Source of the DNA: Deltaproteobacteria bacterium
GTDB taxonomy: Bacteria > Myxococcota_A > UBA9160 > UBA4427
Length of the DNA: 64,000 bases
NCBI GenBank assembly: GCA_029261855.1
Contig: JAJDAN010000024.1
Coordinates: 1 to 64,000, forward strand
Direction: 5' to 3'
The notes below the pieces were generated by a model that was not told the DNA's origin, did not search any database, and saw nothing but the letters and a program-made list of their open reading frames with translations. Position numbers and translations under genes: made by a program. Position 1 is the stretch's first letter, and each line of letters begins with the position of its first letter. Positions 17,534 to 26,317 of this stretch are shown here, piece after piece.

Positions 17534-19297
17534 ATGGGCGAGGAAGAAGTCCGAATCGACGGCTACGAGATCGAGCGCGAGCTCGGCAAGGGTGGCATGG
17601 CCACCGTGTACCTCGCCGTGCAGGAGAGCTTCCGTCGCGAAGTCGCGCTGAAGATCATGGCGCCGAGCCTGGTGAAGGACAGCAGCTTCGCCGAGCGCTT
17701 CCTGCGTGAGGCGCGCATCGTCGCGAATCTCGCCCACCCGAACATCGTGTCCGTCTACGACGTGGGGGTGTCGGGCGACAACTATTTCCTCGCGATGGAG
17801 CTGCACACCGGCAGCGACCTGGCCAAGCGGATCGCGAGTGGCGTGCCCCACGCCGAGATCATCGACATCCTGCGACAGATCGCGAGCGCGCTGACCTACG
17901 CCCACGCCAACGGCTACGTCCACCGGGACATCAAGCCCGGGAACGTCCTCTTCAGCCACCACGGGCACGTGGTGCTCACGGACTTCGGGATCGCCAAGGC
18001 CGCCGATTCATCGACGGACCTCACCCGGGTGAAGCGGGTCGTCGGCGAGAGCGAAATGACCAAGGAGGGCTCGATCGTCGGCACACCCTCCTACATGAGC
18101 CCGGAGCAGGCACGCGGCCAGGCCGTCGACGGCCGCGCGGACATCTACAGCCTCGGCATCATGCTCTTCGAAATGCTGACGAAGCGGGTCCCGTATCACT
18201 CCACCGACCCCTTCGCCGTTGCCATCATGCACATCAACGAGCCCGTGCCGGAGCTGCCCCCCGAGCACGCGATCTTCTCGCCGGTGCTGCAGAAGCTGCT
18301 CGCCAAGGAGCCCGGGGATCGCTTCCAGACCGGCGCTGAGCTGATCAAGGAGCTGGACAAGCTCGCGAAGAAGGTGCGCACACCGAAGCCGACACCGGAA
18401 GAGCTTCGCACCATGGTGATCGCACCCGGCGAGGTCCCCGCCGCCGCCCGCAAGCCGGGTAGCAACCGGAACCTGCAGCTCGCCGGCGGCGCCGTGGGAC
18501 TGCTCGTCGCGGCTGGCATCGGCGCCTATCTCCTGATTCCGCCCGCCGCCGAGACCGATCTGCCGCCGGCCGAAGTCACGCTGACCGACGGCGAGGCAGG
18601 TGAGGCTTCGGACGCACGAGATCCGGCGGTGATCATCCCCGAGGCCGCAGGCGCCGACGACCGTCGGGTGGCCGCGCTGCTGATCGAGGCGGAGCGGGCC
18701 ATCGAAGCGAACCGTCTCAGCTCTCCTCCGGGCGACAATGCGCTCGAGAAGTACCGGGAGATCATCGAGCTGGACCCGGGCAATCGCGCGGCCCGCGAAG
18801 GTCAGGTCCGCGTCGCTGACCGCTATCTCGAGCTGGCCAAGGACGCAGTGCGCGAGCGACGCGTCCGCAGCGCACGTCGCTACGTCGACAAGGTGCAGCA
18901 GTTCGCGCCAGGGCACCCCGAGCTTGCGGCGGCCCAGCAGCTGGTCGCCACAGCGGAGAAGTCCGGGGCGAGCGCGCAGAAGAACGAGCTGCGCATCATG
19001 GGGCTGCTCGGCCAGGCGCGGATCGCCTTCAACGACGACAAGCTGACGACGCCCAAGGGTTCGAGCGCCTGGGACAAATACAAGGCCGTGCTCGCCCTCG
19101 ACCCGAATCACCAGCAGGCGCTCGAGGGCGTTCAGCGGATCGCGAGTCGCTACCTGCAGCTCGCGAAGAGCGAAGTCGCGAAGGGCGATCTCGCGGCCGC
19201 CGACGACTACCTGGCGAAGGCCGCGATGGTCTCACCGACGCATCCGGGCCTGTCCGCGGCGCGGGCGTCCGCCGCCCAGGCGCGCGCAGGCAGCTGA
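17534..19297 (+). CDS. PknB-type Ser/Thr protein kinase with duplicated sensor domain
   Basis: A 587-residue transmembrane kinase. The cytoplasmic kinase domain (about 8-270) has a Gly loop GKGGMATVYLA, Lys in ALKIM, the catalytic HRDIKPGNVLF, DFG and GTPSYMSPEQARG. One membrane helix lies near residues 311-332. The outer part holds two related repeats of about 95 residues (roughly 385-475 and 495-585). Each runs from KYREIIELDP / KYKAVLALDP to RYLELAK / RYLQLAK and ends PGHPEL / PTHPGL, like TPR-type binding modules. A CsgG-like lipoprotein gene converges on it 25 bp away. A PP2C phosphatase at 57019 could be a counter-enzyme, but it is not linked. Confidence 0.93.
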   Translation: MGEEEVRIDGYEIERELGKGGMATVYLAVQESFRREVALKIMAPSLVKDSSFAERFLREARIVANLAHPNIVSVYDVGVSGDNYFLAMELHTGSDLAKRIASGVPHAEIIDILRQIASALTYAHANGYVHRDIKPGNVLFSHHGHVVLTDFGIAKAADSSTDLTRVKRVVGESEMTKEGSIVGTPSYMSPEQARGQAVDGRADIYSLGIMLFEMLTKRVPYHSTDPFAVAIMHINEPVPELPPEHAIFSPVLQKLLAKEPGDRFQTGAELIKELDKLAKKVRTPKPTPEELRTMVIAPGEVPAAARKPGSNRNLQLAGGAVGLLVAAGIGAYLLIPPAAETDLPPAEVTLTDGEAGEASDARDPAVIIPEAAGADDRRVAALLIEAERAIEANRLSSPPGDNALEKYREIIELDPGNRAAREGQVRVADRYLELAKDAVRERRVRSARRYVDKVQQFAPGHPELAAAQQLVATAEKSGASAQKNELRIMGLLGQARIAFNDDKLTTPKGSSAWDKYKAVLALDPNHQQALEGVQRIASRYLQLAKSEVAKGDLAAADDYLAKAAMVSPTHPGLSAARASAAQARAGS

Positions 19298-19322
19298 CCC
19301 GGGGCCGGCAGACTGCAGGCCA

Positions 19323-21371
19323 CTAGTCCACCGGCGCGGCGGCGACCGCCGATTCGCGCAGGCTCTCGGACAACTTGCTGCTGTCCTTCTGCTTGCGGTC
19401 CGACAGAACCACCGCGTAGGCGTACTGCTCGGCGGCGCCGACGAAGTTGCCCTCGCGAACGCTGCGGTCCGCGTCCTTTTCGTACTGGAGTTCCGGGTCC
19501 ACCAGCACCGCGGCGAGCTTCTGTCCGACGGTCTGGGAGATCTCCTCGGCGAGCTTCTCGAGGATCTCGGAATCCGTGGGCAGATTCGCCACCTGGGCCT
19601 CCTGCTTGAAGTCCCCGATGTCGATGGCCGGCGAGTCGGTGCCCTCGAGCTCTTCCTTGACGCGCTGGGTGTCCGCGAAGATCACCTTGGCGTTGTCGGC
19701 GTCGATGACCCGGTAGGACACCGAGAAGACGCCCACCTTGCGGTGATAGATCTGGTCGATCTGGACGTCCTCGACCCGGTCGCGCTCGATGGTCGTCGTG
19801 GGCGGCGTCTCCATGCCGGCGCGATCTCGCTCCTTCTCGCTCATGGAGGTCCAACGGTCCCAGTCCGGGTTCGACACCCGTTCCTTGCCGGTCGTCACGC
19901 GCTTGCGCTGGCTGAGGTTGCGCTCGGTGGCGTCGATCTTCGCCTCGAGGATGTTGCCCTGGATGAGGTAGTCGACGGCCTGCAGCTGTGCCGCTTCCTT
20001 CGACAGACCTCGTTCCTGCTCGATCTCGGCCAGCTTCTCGCGCTCGATGATGCGGACGTCCTCGGAAAGGTGCTGGAACAGGTACTGCACGATCTCGGCG
20101 GTCACGGTGTCACCGAACTCCGAGCTACCGCGATGGTGATCCTCGAAGCGAGCGGCACTCACGCGCTTGACCGCCTTCTGAAGCACCTCTTCCCGGGTCT
20201 CGCGCAGATCGCGGCGCAGCTTCGGTGAGTCCGGCTGCAGCACCTCGATGACGTTCAGGTAGCCCCAGGCGAGTCCGTACATCTCCTTCTTGCGCGCCTT
20301 CTCGTAGCGGCGGTGCATTTCCTGGATGAGCGGCTTCTCCTGGGGGAGCTCGCCGGGCTGCGAGAGACCGAGCCGCTCGCGGATGTCGCGCGACTGCGTG
20401 AACCAGCGGAATGCGTTGCGCCACTGCTTCGACTGACTGGCGCTGCTCCCGAGCGTCACGAAGTGATCGGCCATCACGTCCGCCGATTCGGAGAGTCGCG
20501 GTCGCACCTTTTCGAAGTTCGGGGCCTCCGAAAGCGTGACGAGGGCCTGGTAGGCGTCGTCGGGACGATCGTTCGCGAGCGCGTCGTAGAAGCGCTGCTC
20601 GAAGAGCTTGGCGTCCACCTCGACGAGCTTCTCGTCCACCTGCTGATCCGCGGGGTTGACGGCGGCGATCGTGGCGAGCATTCGCTGGGCGTCGGAGAAA
20701 TCCTCGTTCTCGATGGCCGTGTTGGCCTTCTCGCGCAGGTCCTTCAGGATCGCGACCTTCTGCTCGGCGTACTCGACCTGCTCGTCGGTTCCCGCGCCAT
20801 TCAGCGCGCCCAGCTGGTCCATCAGGGCGAGCTTCTCGTCTACCTGCGAGTCGCTCAGCCCTGCCAGCTGGGCTTCGCCGGCGGCGATGGCTTCTTCGGT
20901 CTTCTTCTTTCCGTCGGTGATCTCCGTCGACACACGCTGGAAGGTCGCGGCGTCCCAGCGCTTGATGCTCTCCAGGCGCGAAGCCTGGGCGTCATAGACC
21001 TTGAGGGGCACCAGACCGTCGGGCAGCGCGCTGCTCTGCACGGCGGCTCGGACTTCCTTCGCGGACCCCTGGGCAAGCGTGCGGCCGGCTTCGGACAGGC
21101 GCAGCTGCATGGTCTGCCGCTGGGTCTCGCCGAGGGCGGGGTCCTTGAGATCCGCTTCGATCTGGTCGTAGAGCGCGGCGAGATTCCCAGACGTCGAAGC
21201 CTGCTGGATGTCCGCAGCCGTGTACTTGTCCGGCGGCGCCGCGCACGCGGCAACCAGTGCGATGCTCGCCAGAAGCACGAGCGGCAAGCCCGCGTTGTGT
21301 CGCAAGCTGCCGAGTGGATTTCGCAGCAGACTGCGTAGAGAGGTACGGGCGCGTTCAGGGGTGATCATCAT
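19323..21371 (-). CDS. CsgG-like outer-membrane lipoprotein with long helical domain
   Basis: A 682-residue lipoprotein. The lipobox VAAC places the lipidated Cys at about residue 43, after an unusually long basic N-terminus, so a later start is possible. Residues about 50-400 are charged alpha-helical repeats, likely TPR-like or coiled coil. From about 420 the CsgG-type domain appears (EIVQYLFQHLSEDVRIIERE and LSKEAAQLQAVDYLIQGNI). A variable region ERDRVEDVQIDQI follows, then VSYRVIDADNAKVIF. CsgG proteins form secretion pores or assembly scaffolds. The fused helical domain is unusual for the family. Start choice: two adjacent ATGs (21371, 21368) are possible. Confidence 0.75.
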   Translation of the reverse strand: MMITPERARTSLRSLLRNPLGSLRHNAGLPLVLLASIALVAACAAPPDKYTAADIQQASTSGNLAALYDQIEADLKDPALGETQRQTMQLRLSEAGRTLAQGSAKEVRAAVQSSALPDGLVPLKVYDAQASRLESIKRWDAATFQRVSTEITDGKKKTEEAIAAGEAQLAGLSDSQVDEKLALMDQLGALNGAGTDEQVEYAEQKVAILKDLREKANTAIENEDFSDAQRMLATIAAVNPADQQVDEKLVEVDAKLFEQRFYDALANDRPDDAYQALVTLSEAPNFEKVRPRLSESADVMADHFVTLGSSASQSKQWRNAFRWFTQSRDIRERLGLSQPGELPQEKPLIQEMHRRYEKARKKEMYGLAWGYLNVIEVLQPDSPKLRRDLRETREEVLQKAVKRVSAARFEDHHRGSSEFGDTVTAEIVQYLFQHLSEDVRIIEREKLAEIEQERGLSKEAAQLQAVDYLIQGNILEAKIDATERNLSQRKRVTTGKERVSNPDWDRWTSMSEKERDRAGMETPPTTTIERDRVEDVQIDQIYHRKVGVFSVSYRVIDADNAKVIFADTQRVKEELEGTDSPAIDIGDFKQEAQVANLPTDSEILEKLAEEISQTVGQKLAAVLVDPELQYEKDADRSVREGNFVGAAEQYAYAVVLSDRKQKDSSKLSESLRESAVAAAPVD

Positions 21372-21514
21372 CTGGTTCGGGGATCCTGGTCGTCTTCCGG
21401 TTGCGGGTTCGGCGACGGCATGTACGCGCCGCATGATAGCCAGTATCGGCCTGAGTACCGGGATCGGTTGACCGGGTTCCGCACTACAGGCTCGCATGGG
21501 GACTACACCTCACT

Positions 21515-21574
21515 CAGTCACTCTCTCAGTCACTCTCTCAGTCACTCTCCCAGTCACTCTCCCAGTCACTCTCC
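21515..21574. repeat. Five tandem copies of a 12-bp unit
   Basis: CAGTCACTCTCT is present twice and CAGTCACTCTCC three times, head to tail over exactly 60 bp. The array lies between the FAD dehydrogenase stop (21592) and the CsgG-like start (21371), about 145 bp upstream of that start. The unit length would place each copy just over one helical turn apart. Either slippage DNA or an array of binding sites. Not CRISPR: there are no spacers. Confidence 0.9.
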
Positions 21575-21591
21575 GCCGCGGGTTCTACGCG

Positions 21592-23226
21592 CTACGCCCC
21601 GGTCCCCAGGGTGAGCAGCGACTGTGCGGAACGCGCTCCGTCGATCGCGGCACTCATGATTCCGCCTGCATGTCCAGCTCCCTCGCCCACGGGATACAGG
21701 TTCAGGAAGCCGGTGGCGCGGCGTGTCGCTTCGTCGCGCGGCAGACGAACGGGTCCCGAGCTTCGGGACTCGACCCCCACCAGCAGTCCTTCCGGGCCGG
21801 CAAAGCCTGGAATGTTCCGCTCGAAGCGGAGCAGGGCGCGGCGCAACGCGTCGCGAACCGGTGTCGGGAGCAGTGCGTCGATTCGCCCCGGCGCGGCGCC
21901 GAGCTTGTAGCTCGTGGCGAAGTCACCCGTGGACTCGCGTCCCGCCAGGAAGTCGGGAACGCGCTGTGCCGGAGCGTGATAGTCACCGCCTCCCGCCTCG
22001 AAGAAGGAGGATTCCATCGCTTCCTGGAATTCGACGCCCGCAAACGGCTCCGGGCCGAAGTCGGACGGACCGAGAGTCACCACCAACGCGGCGTTGGCCC
22101 ATGGCGACGAGTGTCGGGAATTGCTCATGCCGTTGGTGCACAGAAAGCCCGGGGCGCTCACGCTCGCCACGATCTGCCCGCCCGGGCACATGCAGAACGA
22201 GTGCGCTGCGGGCAGGCCCTGCCCCGCCTTGCAGACGAGCCCGTAGTACGCGGGACCGAGCTGCTGGGCCTCCGGGCTCGACCCGTGGCGCGCGCGGGTG
22301 ACGAGGTCCTGCGGGTGCTCGACGCGCACGCCGAACTGGAAGGGCTTGCCGGCGACGGCGAGCCCCTGTTCGGCGAGGGCGCGGAGGGTGTCGCGTGCGC
22401 TGTGGCCCGGCGCGAAGATCACCGCATCGGCGGCAATCTCGCCGCGCGACGTCGCGAGCGCCCGGATCTGCTTCGGGTCTCCGCCACAGGCGAACCCCTC
22501 GACCCGCGTGTTCCAGTGGAAGCGCACACCGGACCGATCGAGCTCGCCTCGCAGATGCGGCAGGATGCGATGCAGGCGGTCCGTACCGATGTGTGCGCGG
22601 GCATCGACCGCAATGTCGTCGGGCGCTCCGGCGGCGATCAGCTCGGCGATCAGAGGCGCCTCGAGGGGATGATCGATGCGTGTGTAGAGCTTGCCGTCCG
22701 AATAGGTGCCCGCCCCACCCTCTCCGTAGAGCAGGTTGTTTTCCGGGTCCGGCGTCCGGCTGCGCAAGAAACCCGCGAGTGCACGTCCCCGTTCGGGGAG
22801 CGCCGCGCCCCGGTCGATCAGGTCGACGGCGACCCCGTTGCGCGCGAGCACGAGGGCGGCGAACAGGCCCGCCGGCCCCGCCCCGACCACGGCGACGCGC
22901 GCCCGGGACAGGGAGGCGTGGCGCTCTTCGACGAGGAGACTTCCCGGCGCCGCCAGCTGCGCAACACGACCCTGCTTGACGGCGCTCTGGAAGGCCGCGC
23001 CCTCGCCGCCGGGCTGTAGGACCACGTCCGCCTGCAGCGCGAATCGCAGGGACCGCTTGCCTCCGCGTCGCCGGGCGTCGAGGGAGCGGCGCGCGATGCG
23101 AAAGCTCTGCACCTCGGCCTCGGACAGGCCGACGGCCGCGAGCGCACGCGCCCGCACGGCGGCCTCGGGCTCGTCGATCGCCGCCGAAAGATCGCGAATG
23201 CGCCAGGTCTTCGACGGCTCTTCCAC
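21592..23226 (-). CDS. FAD-dependent dehydrogenase (COG2509 type)
   Basis: A 544-residue flavoprotein of the uncharacterised FAD-dependent dehydrogenase family. The first 100 residues form the family's own N-terminal domain, with the pattern RIARRSLDARRR. The Rossmann FAD-binding site follows as VAVVGAGPAGLFAAL (about 110-124) and the GEGGAGTYSDGKLYTR motif. Near the C-terminus, PVGEGAGHAGGIMSAAIDG closes the FAD site. The redox substrate of this family is not established. It lies divergent from glpD with a 124-bp gap, so a shared regulatory region is possible. Confidence 0.85.
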   Translation of the reverse strand: MEEPSKTWRIRDLSAAIDEPEAAVRARALAAVGLSEAEVQSFRIARRSLDARRRGGKRSLRFALQADVVLQPGGEGAAFQSAVKQGRVAQLAAPGSLLVEERHASLSRARVAVVGAGPAGLFAALVLARNGVAVDLIDRGAALPERGRALAGFLRSRTPDPENNLLYGEGGAGTYSDGKLYTRIDHPLEAPLIAELIAAGAPDDIAVDARAHIGTDRLHRILPHLRGELDRSGVRFHWNTRVEGFACGGDPKQIRALATSRGEIAADAVIFAPGHSARDTLRALAEQGLAVAGKPFQFGVRVEHPQDLVTRARHGSSPEAQQLGPAYYGLVCKAGQGLPAAHSFCMCPGGQIVASVSAPGFLCTNGMSNSRHSSPWANAALVVTLGPSDFGPEPFAGVEFQEAMESSFFEAGGGDYHAPAQRVPDFLAGRESTGDFATSYKLGAAPGRIDALLPTPVRDALRRALLRFERNIPGFAGPEGLLVGVESRSSGPVRLPRDEATRRATGFLNLYPVGEGAGHAGGIMSAAIDGARSAQSLLTLGTGA

Positions 23227-23350
23227 GCCCTGCTTCCTCCAGTCCGGCAGGCATCATACGGGAGAGCCACCTCGGTACAGCAGTGCCGCGGCGCAGCCGA
23301 TGCGCAAGACTCCCGGCCGCGCCGCCACGAGGAGGCCGAGGGCCACACCC

Positions 23351-25111
23351 ATGGATGCCACACGCTCTTCCGCCCAGCTGGGCCCCGCACACCGCGCCGC
23401 ATCCCTCGATCGGATGCGGAGCGAGACCTTCGACGTGGCCATCGTCGGCGGCGGCGTCGTCGGCTGCGGTGCCGCGCTCGACGCGGCCACGCGCGGACTA
23501 TCGGTGGCGCTGATCGACCAGCGGGACTGGGCGGCCGGCACCTCGAGCCGGTCGAGCAAGCTCATCCACGGGGGACTCCGCTACCTCGAGCAGGGCGAGA
23601 TCGGTCTCGTCCGCGAGGCGCGACACGAGCAGGGCCTGATGGTCAGTCGTCTGTGCCCACACCTGGTGCGACCCGTTTCCTTCCTGTTGCCTCTCGACCC
23701 GCGTCCGACCCGCCGGCTCTGGCAGCGCCCCTACTACGGAGCCGGCATCTTCCTGTACGAGTGGCTGTCGGGTGCGCGCGTGCTGCCGTCGCACCGCCAC
23801 CATTCGCGTCGCAGCGCCCTCGCGCGTTTCCCGGGCCTGTCTCCCGACGCGCTCGCCGGCGCCATCGAGTACTACGACGCGCTCGTGGACGACGCCCGCC
23901 ACACCATGACCCTGGCCCGCACGGCCGCGGCGCACGGCGCGGCCCTCGCGACGAGCGTGCGCGCCGAGGGCTTCATCGACACTGGCAGCGCCGTCTCGGG
24001 CATTCGCGCGCGTTGCCTCGAGAGCGGTGCTTGCTTCGAGATCACGGCCCGAAGGCTCGTGAACGCCACCGGCGTCTGGACCGACGAGGTGCAGGACATG
24101 GCCGGCCGGGGCCAGATCCACGTGCGCGCCTCGAAGGGCATCCATCTCGTCGTGCCGCGGGATCGCATCCCCGGCGAAGCCGGCCTGATCCTGCGCACCG
24201 CCTCGAGCGTGCTGTTCGTGATCCCGTGGAAGCAGCACTGGATCATAGGGACCACCGACAGCGACTGGAACCTGGACCTGTCGCACCCCGCGGCCAGCGC
24301 GCGCGACGTCGGCTACCTGCTCGAAACCGTCAACGAGGTACTCGCGCAACCGCTCACCAAGGCCGACATCGAGGGGGTCTACGCCGGGCTGCGCCCGCTG
24401 CTCTCGGGCGAGGACGACGCCACCAGCCAGCTCTCGCGGGAGCACGCGGTTTCCGAGTCGGTGTCCGGGCTCATCACCGTCGCCGGCGGCAAGTACACCA
24501 CCTACCGGGTCATGGCCCGGGACACCATCGATCTGGTGGCGCGGGAGCTACCCCAGAAGGTTCCCGCTTCCTGCACCCACGAGACGCCGCTGGTCGGCGC
24601 CGAAGGCTACGAGGCCGCCTGCAACCGTCGGGATTCGCTGGCACAAGAGAGCGGGCTGCATCCCAGTCAGATCGATCATCTGCTGTCCCGCTACGGGTCG
24701 CGCATCGCCGATCTGCTCGCGCTCGTGGCAGAGCGGCCCGAGCTGGGTCAGCCGCTCACGGGCGCGACCGCCTACCTGGCCGTCGAGATCGTGTACGCGG
24801 CGTCCCACGAGGCTGCGCTGCACCTCGAAGACGTCTTGACTCGACGCACCCGCATTTCCGTGGAGACCTTCGACCGAGGCCTGGCCGCCGCACCGACCGC
24901 GGCGCGACTGATGGGCGAAGTGCTGGGATGGGACGAAGCCGCTCTCGGCCGCGAAGTGCAGAGCTACGCGCTGCGCGTGGCGGCAGAGCGCGAATCCCAG
25001 GAACAGCTGGACGACCTCAGCGCGGACGCCACCCGGCTGGGCGCACCCGACGTCCGGATGGGCGATCTGCGCCGGGCGAAGGTCGTGAAGCTGTCCGCTC
25101 GCCGCCGCTAG
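23351..25111 (+). CDS. glpD: Aerobic glycerol-3-phosphate dehydrogenase
   Basis: A 586-residue membrane-associated flavoenzyme that oxidises sn-glycerol-3-phosphate to dihydroxyacetone phosphate and passes electrons to quinone. FAD site: DVAIVGGGVVGCG and AALDAATRGLSV. Family marker: SSRSSKLIHGGLRYLE. The second site is FVIPWKQHWIIGTTD. The late TVAGGKYTTYRVMA is also characteristic, and the C-terminal helical cap runs from about 420. Length fits the family (500-580). ATG 23351 is chosen; a second in-frame ATG at 23414 lies closer to the FAD fold. It ends tail to tail with the ATPase gene, overlapping 4 bp at the stops. Confidence 0.93.
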   Translation: MDATRSSAQLGPAHRAASLDRMRSETFDVAIVGGGVVGCGAALDAATRGLSVALIDQRDWAAGTSSRSSKLIHGGLRYLEQGEIGLVREARHEQGLMVSRLCPHLVRPVSFLLPLDPRPTRRLWQRPYYGAGIFLYEWLSGARVLPSHRHHSRRSALARFPGLSPDALAGAIEYYDALVDDARHTMTLARTAAAHGAALATSVRAEGFIDTGSAVSGIRARCLESGACFEITARRLVNATGVWTDEVQDMAGRGQIHVRASKGIHLVVPRDRIPGEAGLILRTASSVLFVIPWKQHWIIGTTDSDWNLDLSHPAASARDVGYLLETVNEVLAQPLTKADIEGVYAGLRPLLSGEDDATSQLSREHAVSESVSGLITVAGGKYTTYRVMARDTIDLVARELPQKVPASCTHETPLVGAEGYEAACNRRDSLAQESGLHPSQIDHLLSRYGSRIADLLALVAERPELGQPLTGATAYLAVEIVYAASHEAALHLEDVLTRRTRISVETFDRGLAAAPTAARLMGEVLGWDEAALGREVQSYALRVAAERESQEQLDDLSADATRLGAPDVRMGDLRRAKVVKLSARRR

Positions 25112-25890
25112 CGGCCGACCGATCCCATCGTCTGGTCGACCAGATGGGCGTCGATGCGCCGCGCCCGCCGTCGCATGCCTTCTTCGAGCACCACGTCGCA
25201 GACTTGATTGATCCGACGCGGGACGCCCTCGCTGTGTCGGTGGACCACGAGGGCGGCGGACTCGGTGAACAGATCCCCGGGCCGGCGGCCGGCGGTTTCG
25301 ATTCGCTTGCGGATGTAACCGTGGATCTCGGTGGGCGAGATGCGGTCGAGTTCGTGGATCAGGGCGCGGCGTTCGTCGAGCCAGTTCCACAGCGGCTCCT
25401 CACCCGGTCGCGGGTCTCGGGCGAAGAGCACCACCTGCACCAGCCGCTCGCGGGCGGGCCCGCGCATGTCCAACAGCTCGTCGAGGTGCTTCAGGAAGCC
25501 GAAGTCCGCGCGCTCGGCGGCGTCCACCACGATCACGACGCGGTCACCCTGGGACCGCGCACCGACGAGCGACGCCGGCGTGAGAGCCTGGTCGAGATTC
25601 AGCTGGTCCGCGAGGATTACGCGCTGTGCGGCCCAGGAACGTCGCGGCTCGACGAGCCTTGCGACCCGGCAGAAGGCAGCCAGCCGACCCGGCAGGACCC
25701 GCGCCAGGCTCGACCGCCCGACCCCATCGGCGCCGCTCACGCACAGGATCGTGTGGTCGGCGTCGACGTGCTCACTGACCCACGCCAGACCCGCGCGAAG
25801 ACCGCGCGTCGCGAGCACGGGCCCGCGGCCCGGCCGCGCGTCGAAGGGCGCTTTTCGAAACGCGTAGAAATCCAGATAGCTCGGCATCAT
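25108..25890 (-). CDS. ExeA/GspA-like AAA ATPase with altered Walker A
   Basis: A 260-residue protein with the opening typical of ExeA-type secretion ATPases (YLDFYAFRKAPFDARP). The nucleotide motif reads SGADGVGRSS, so the Walker A Lys is Arg. The Walker B region reads VVIVVDAAE instead of a DE pair. The later ISPTEIHGYIRKRIETAG and HRHSEGVPRRINQVCDVVL match the family's sensor helices. Two adjacent ATGs (25890, 25887) follow GGAG. With both ATPase motifs changed, hydrolysis may be weak or absent. ExeA partners (GspB, peptidoglycan binding) are not next to it. An AT-rich island lies about 90 bp upstream. Confidence 0.75.
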   Translation of the reverse strand: MMPSYLDFYAFRKAPFDARPGRGPVLATRGLRAGLAWVSEHVDADHTILCVSGADGVGRSSLARVLPGRLAAFCRVARLVEPRRSWAAQRVILADQLNLDQALTPASLVGARSQGDRVVIVVDAAERADFGFLKHLDELLDMRGPARERLVQVVLFARDPRPGEEPLWNWLDERRALIHELDRISPTEIHGYIRKRIETAGRRPGDLFTESAALVVHRHSEGVPRRINQVCDVVLEEGMRRRARRIDAHLVDQTMGSVGR

Positions 25891-25970
25891 CCACTCCAGC
25901 GGCTTCCAGCAGCCCGAAGCCCCTTCCCAGGCAACCCCTGTTCTGTGCAAGCCCCGGACCAGCGGCATAC

Positions 25971-26013
25971 GATCTCTTAACTGACTGATATTACTAAATA
26001 AATTAAAACATAT
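25971..26013. promoter_or_regulatory. AT-rich island between ExeA-like and amtB genes
   Basis: About 43 bp with only a few G or C (TTACTAAATAAATTAAAAC) in otherwise GC-rich DNA. It lies 80-120 bp upstream of the ExeA-like start and about 100 bp before the NtrC-like dyad of amtB. It may be a bent-DNA or UP-element region serving one or both genes. No clean -35/-10 pair was identified. Confidence 0.45.
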
Positions 26014-26115
26014 GTCCGGGAGTGCCGCGCGCAGGGAGCACCCTTCCGCCGGCATCCCGAGGAAGCGGACTGCCCACCGCGCACTCTTTTGCGGGGCGCC
26101 CGCCCAGCAGGCACC

Positions 26116-26132
26116 TGACCATTCCCTGGTCA
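26116..26132. promoter_or_regulatory. NtrC-like enhancer dyad upstream of amtB
   Basis: A perfect 6-5-6 dyad, TGACCA-TTCCC-TGGTCA. The core ACCA-N5-TGGT matches the NtrC consensus core (GCACCA-N5-TGGTGC). It is centred about 110 bp upstream of the -24/-12 promoter at 26222, the usual spacing for a sigma-54 enhancer. A looser extension of the arms (GCAGGC / GCCTGC) continues on both sides. Confidence 0.65.
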
Positions 26133-26221
26133 GCGCCTGCCCTCCCATTGGGCAACAGCCCGCACACACGCCGTTCTGTCTGCCTCTCGGCCGCGCCAGT
26201 GGCCTCCCGGCCGGGCGAGAC

Positions 26222-26238
26222 GTGGCACAGCTCTTGCT
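26222..26238 (+). promoter_or_regulatory. Sigma-54 (-24/-12) promoter of amtB-glnK
   Basis: GTGGCACAGCTCTTGCT. The invariant GG (26224-26225) and GC (26236-26237) are separated by exactly 10 bases, and TGGCAC and TTGC are exact consensus. The predicted transcript start is near 26249, about 69 bp before the amtB ATG. Together with the upstream dyad this indicates nitrogen-limitation control by NtrC. Confidence 0.88.
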
Positions 26239-26317
26239 CCTGTCGCGAGGCATCCGGAGAGCCGGACCACTCGCCCCAAACCCGGTCCCACCGCCATCCG
26301 GAAGGAGGATCCGATCG

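Noticed and set aside
21515-21574. CRISPR array
   Set aside because: The 12-bp units are directly adjacent with no spacers, and no cas genes are in the window.
26012-26317. Upstream in-frame extension of AmtB
   Set aside because: It would run through the NtrC-like dyad and the sigma-54 promoter. The start at 26318 has a strong ribosome site.
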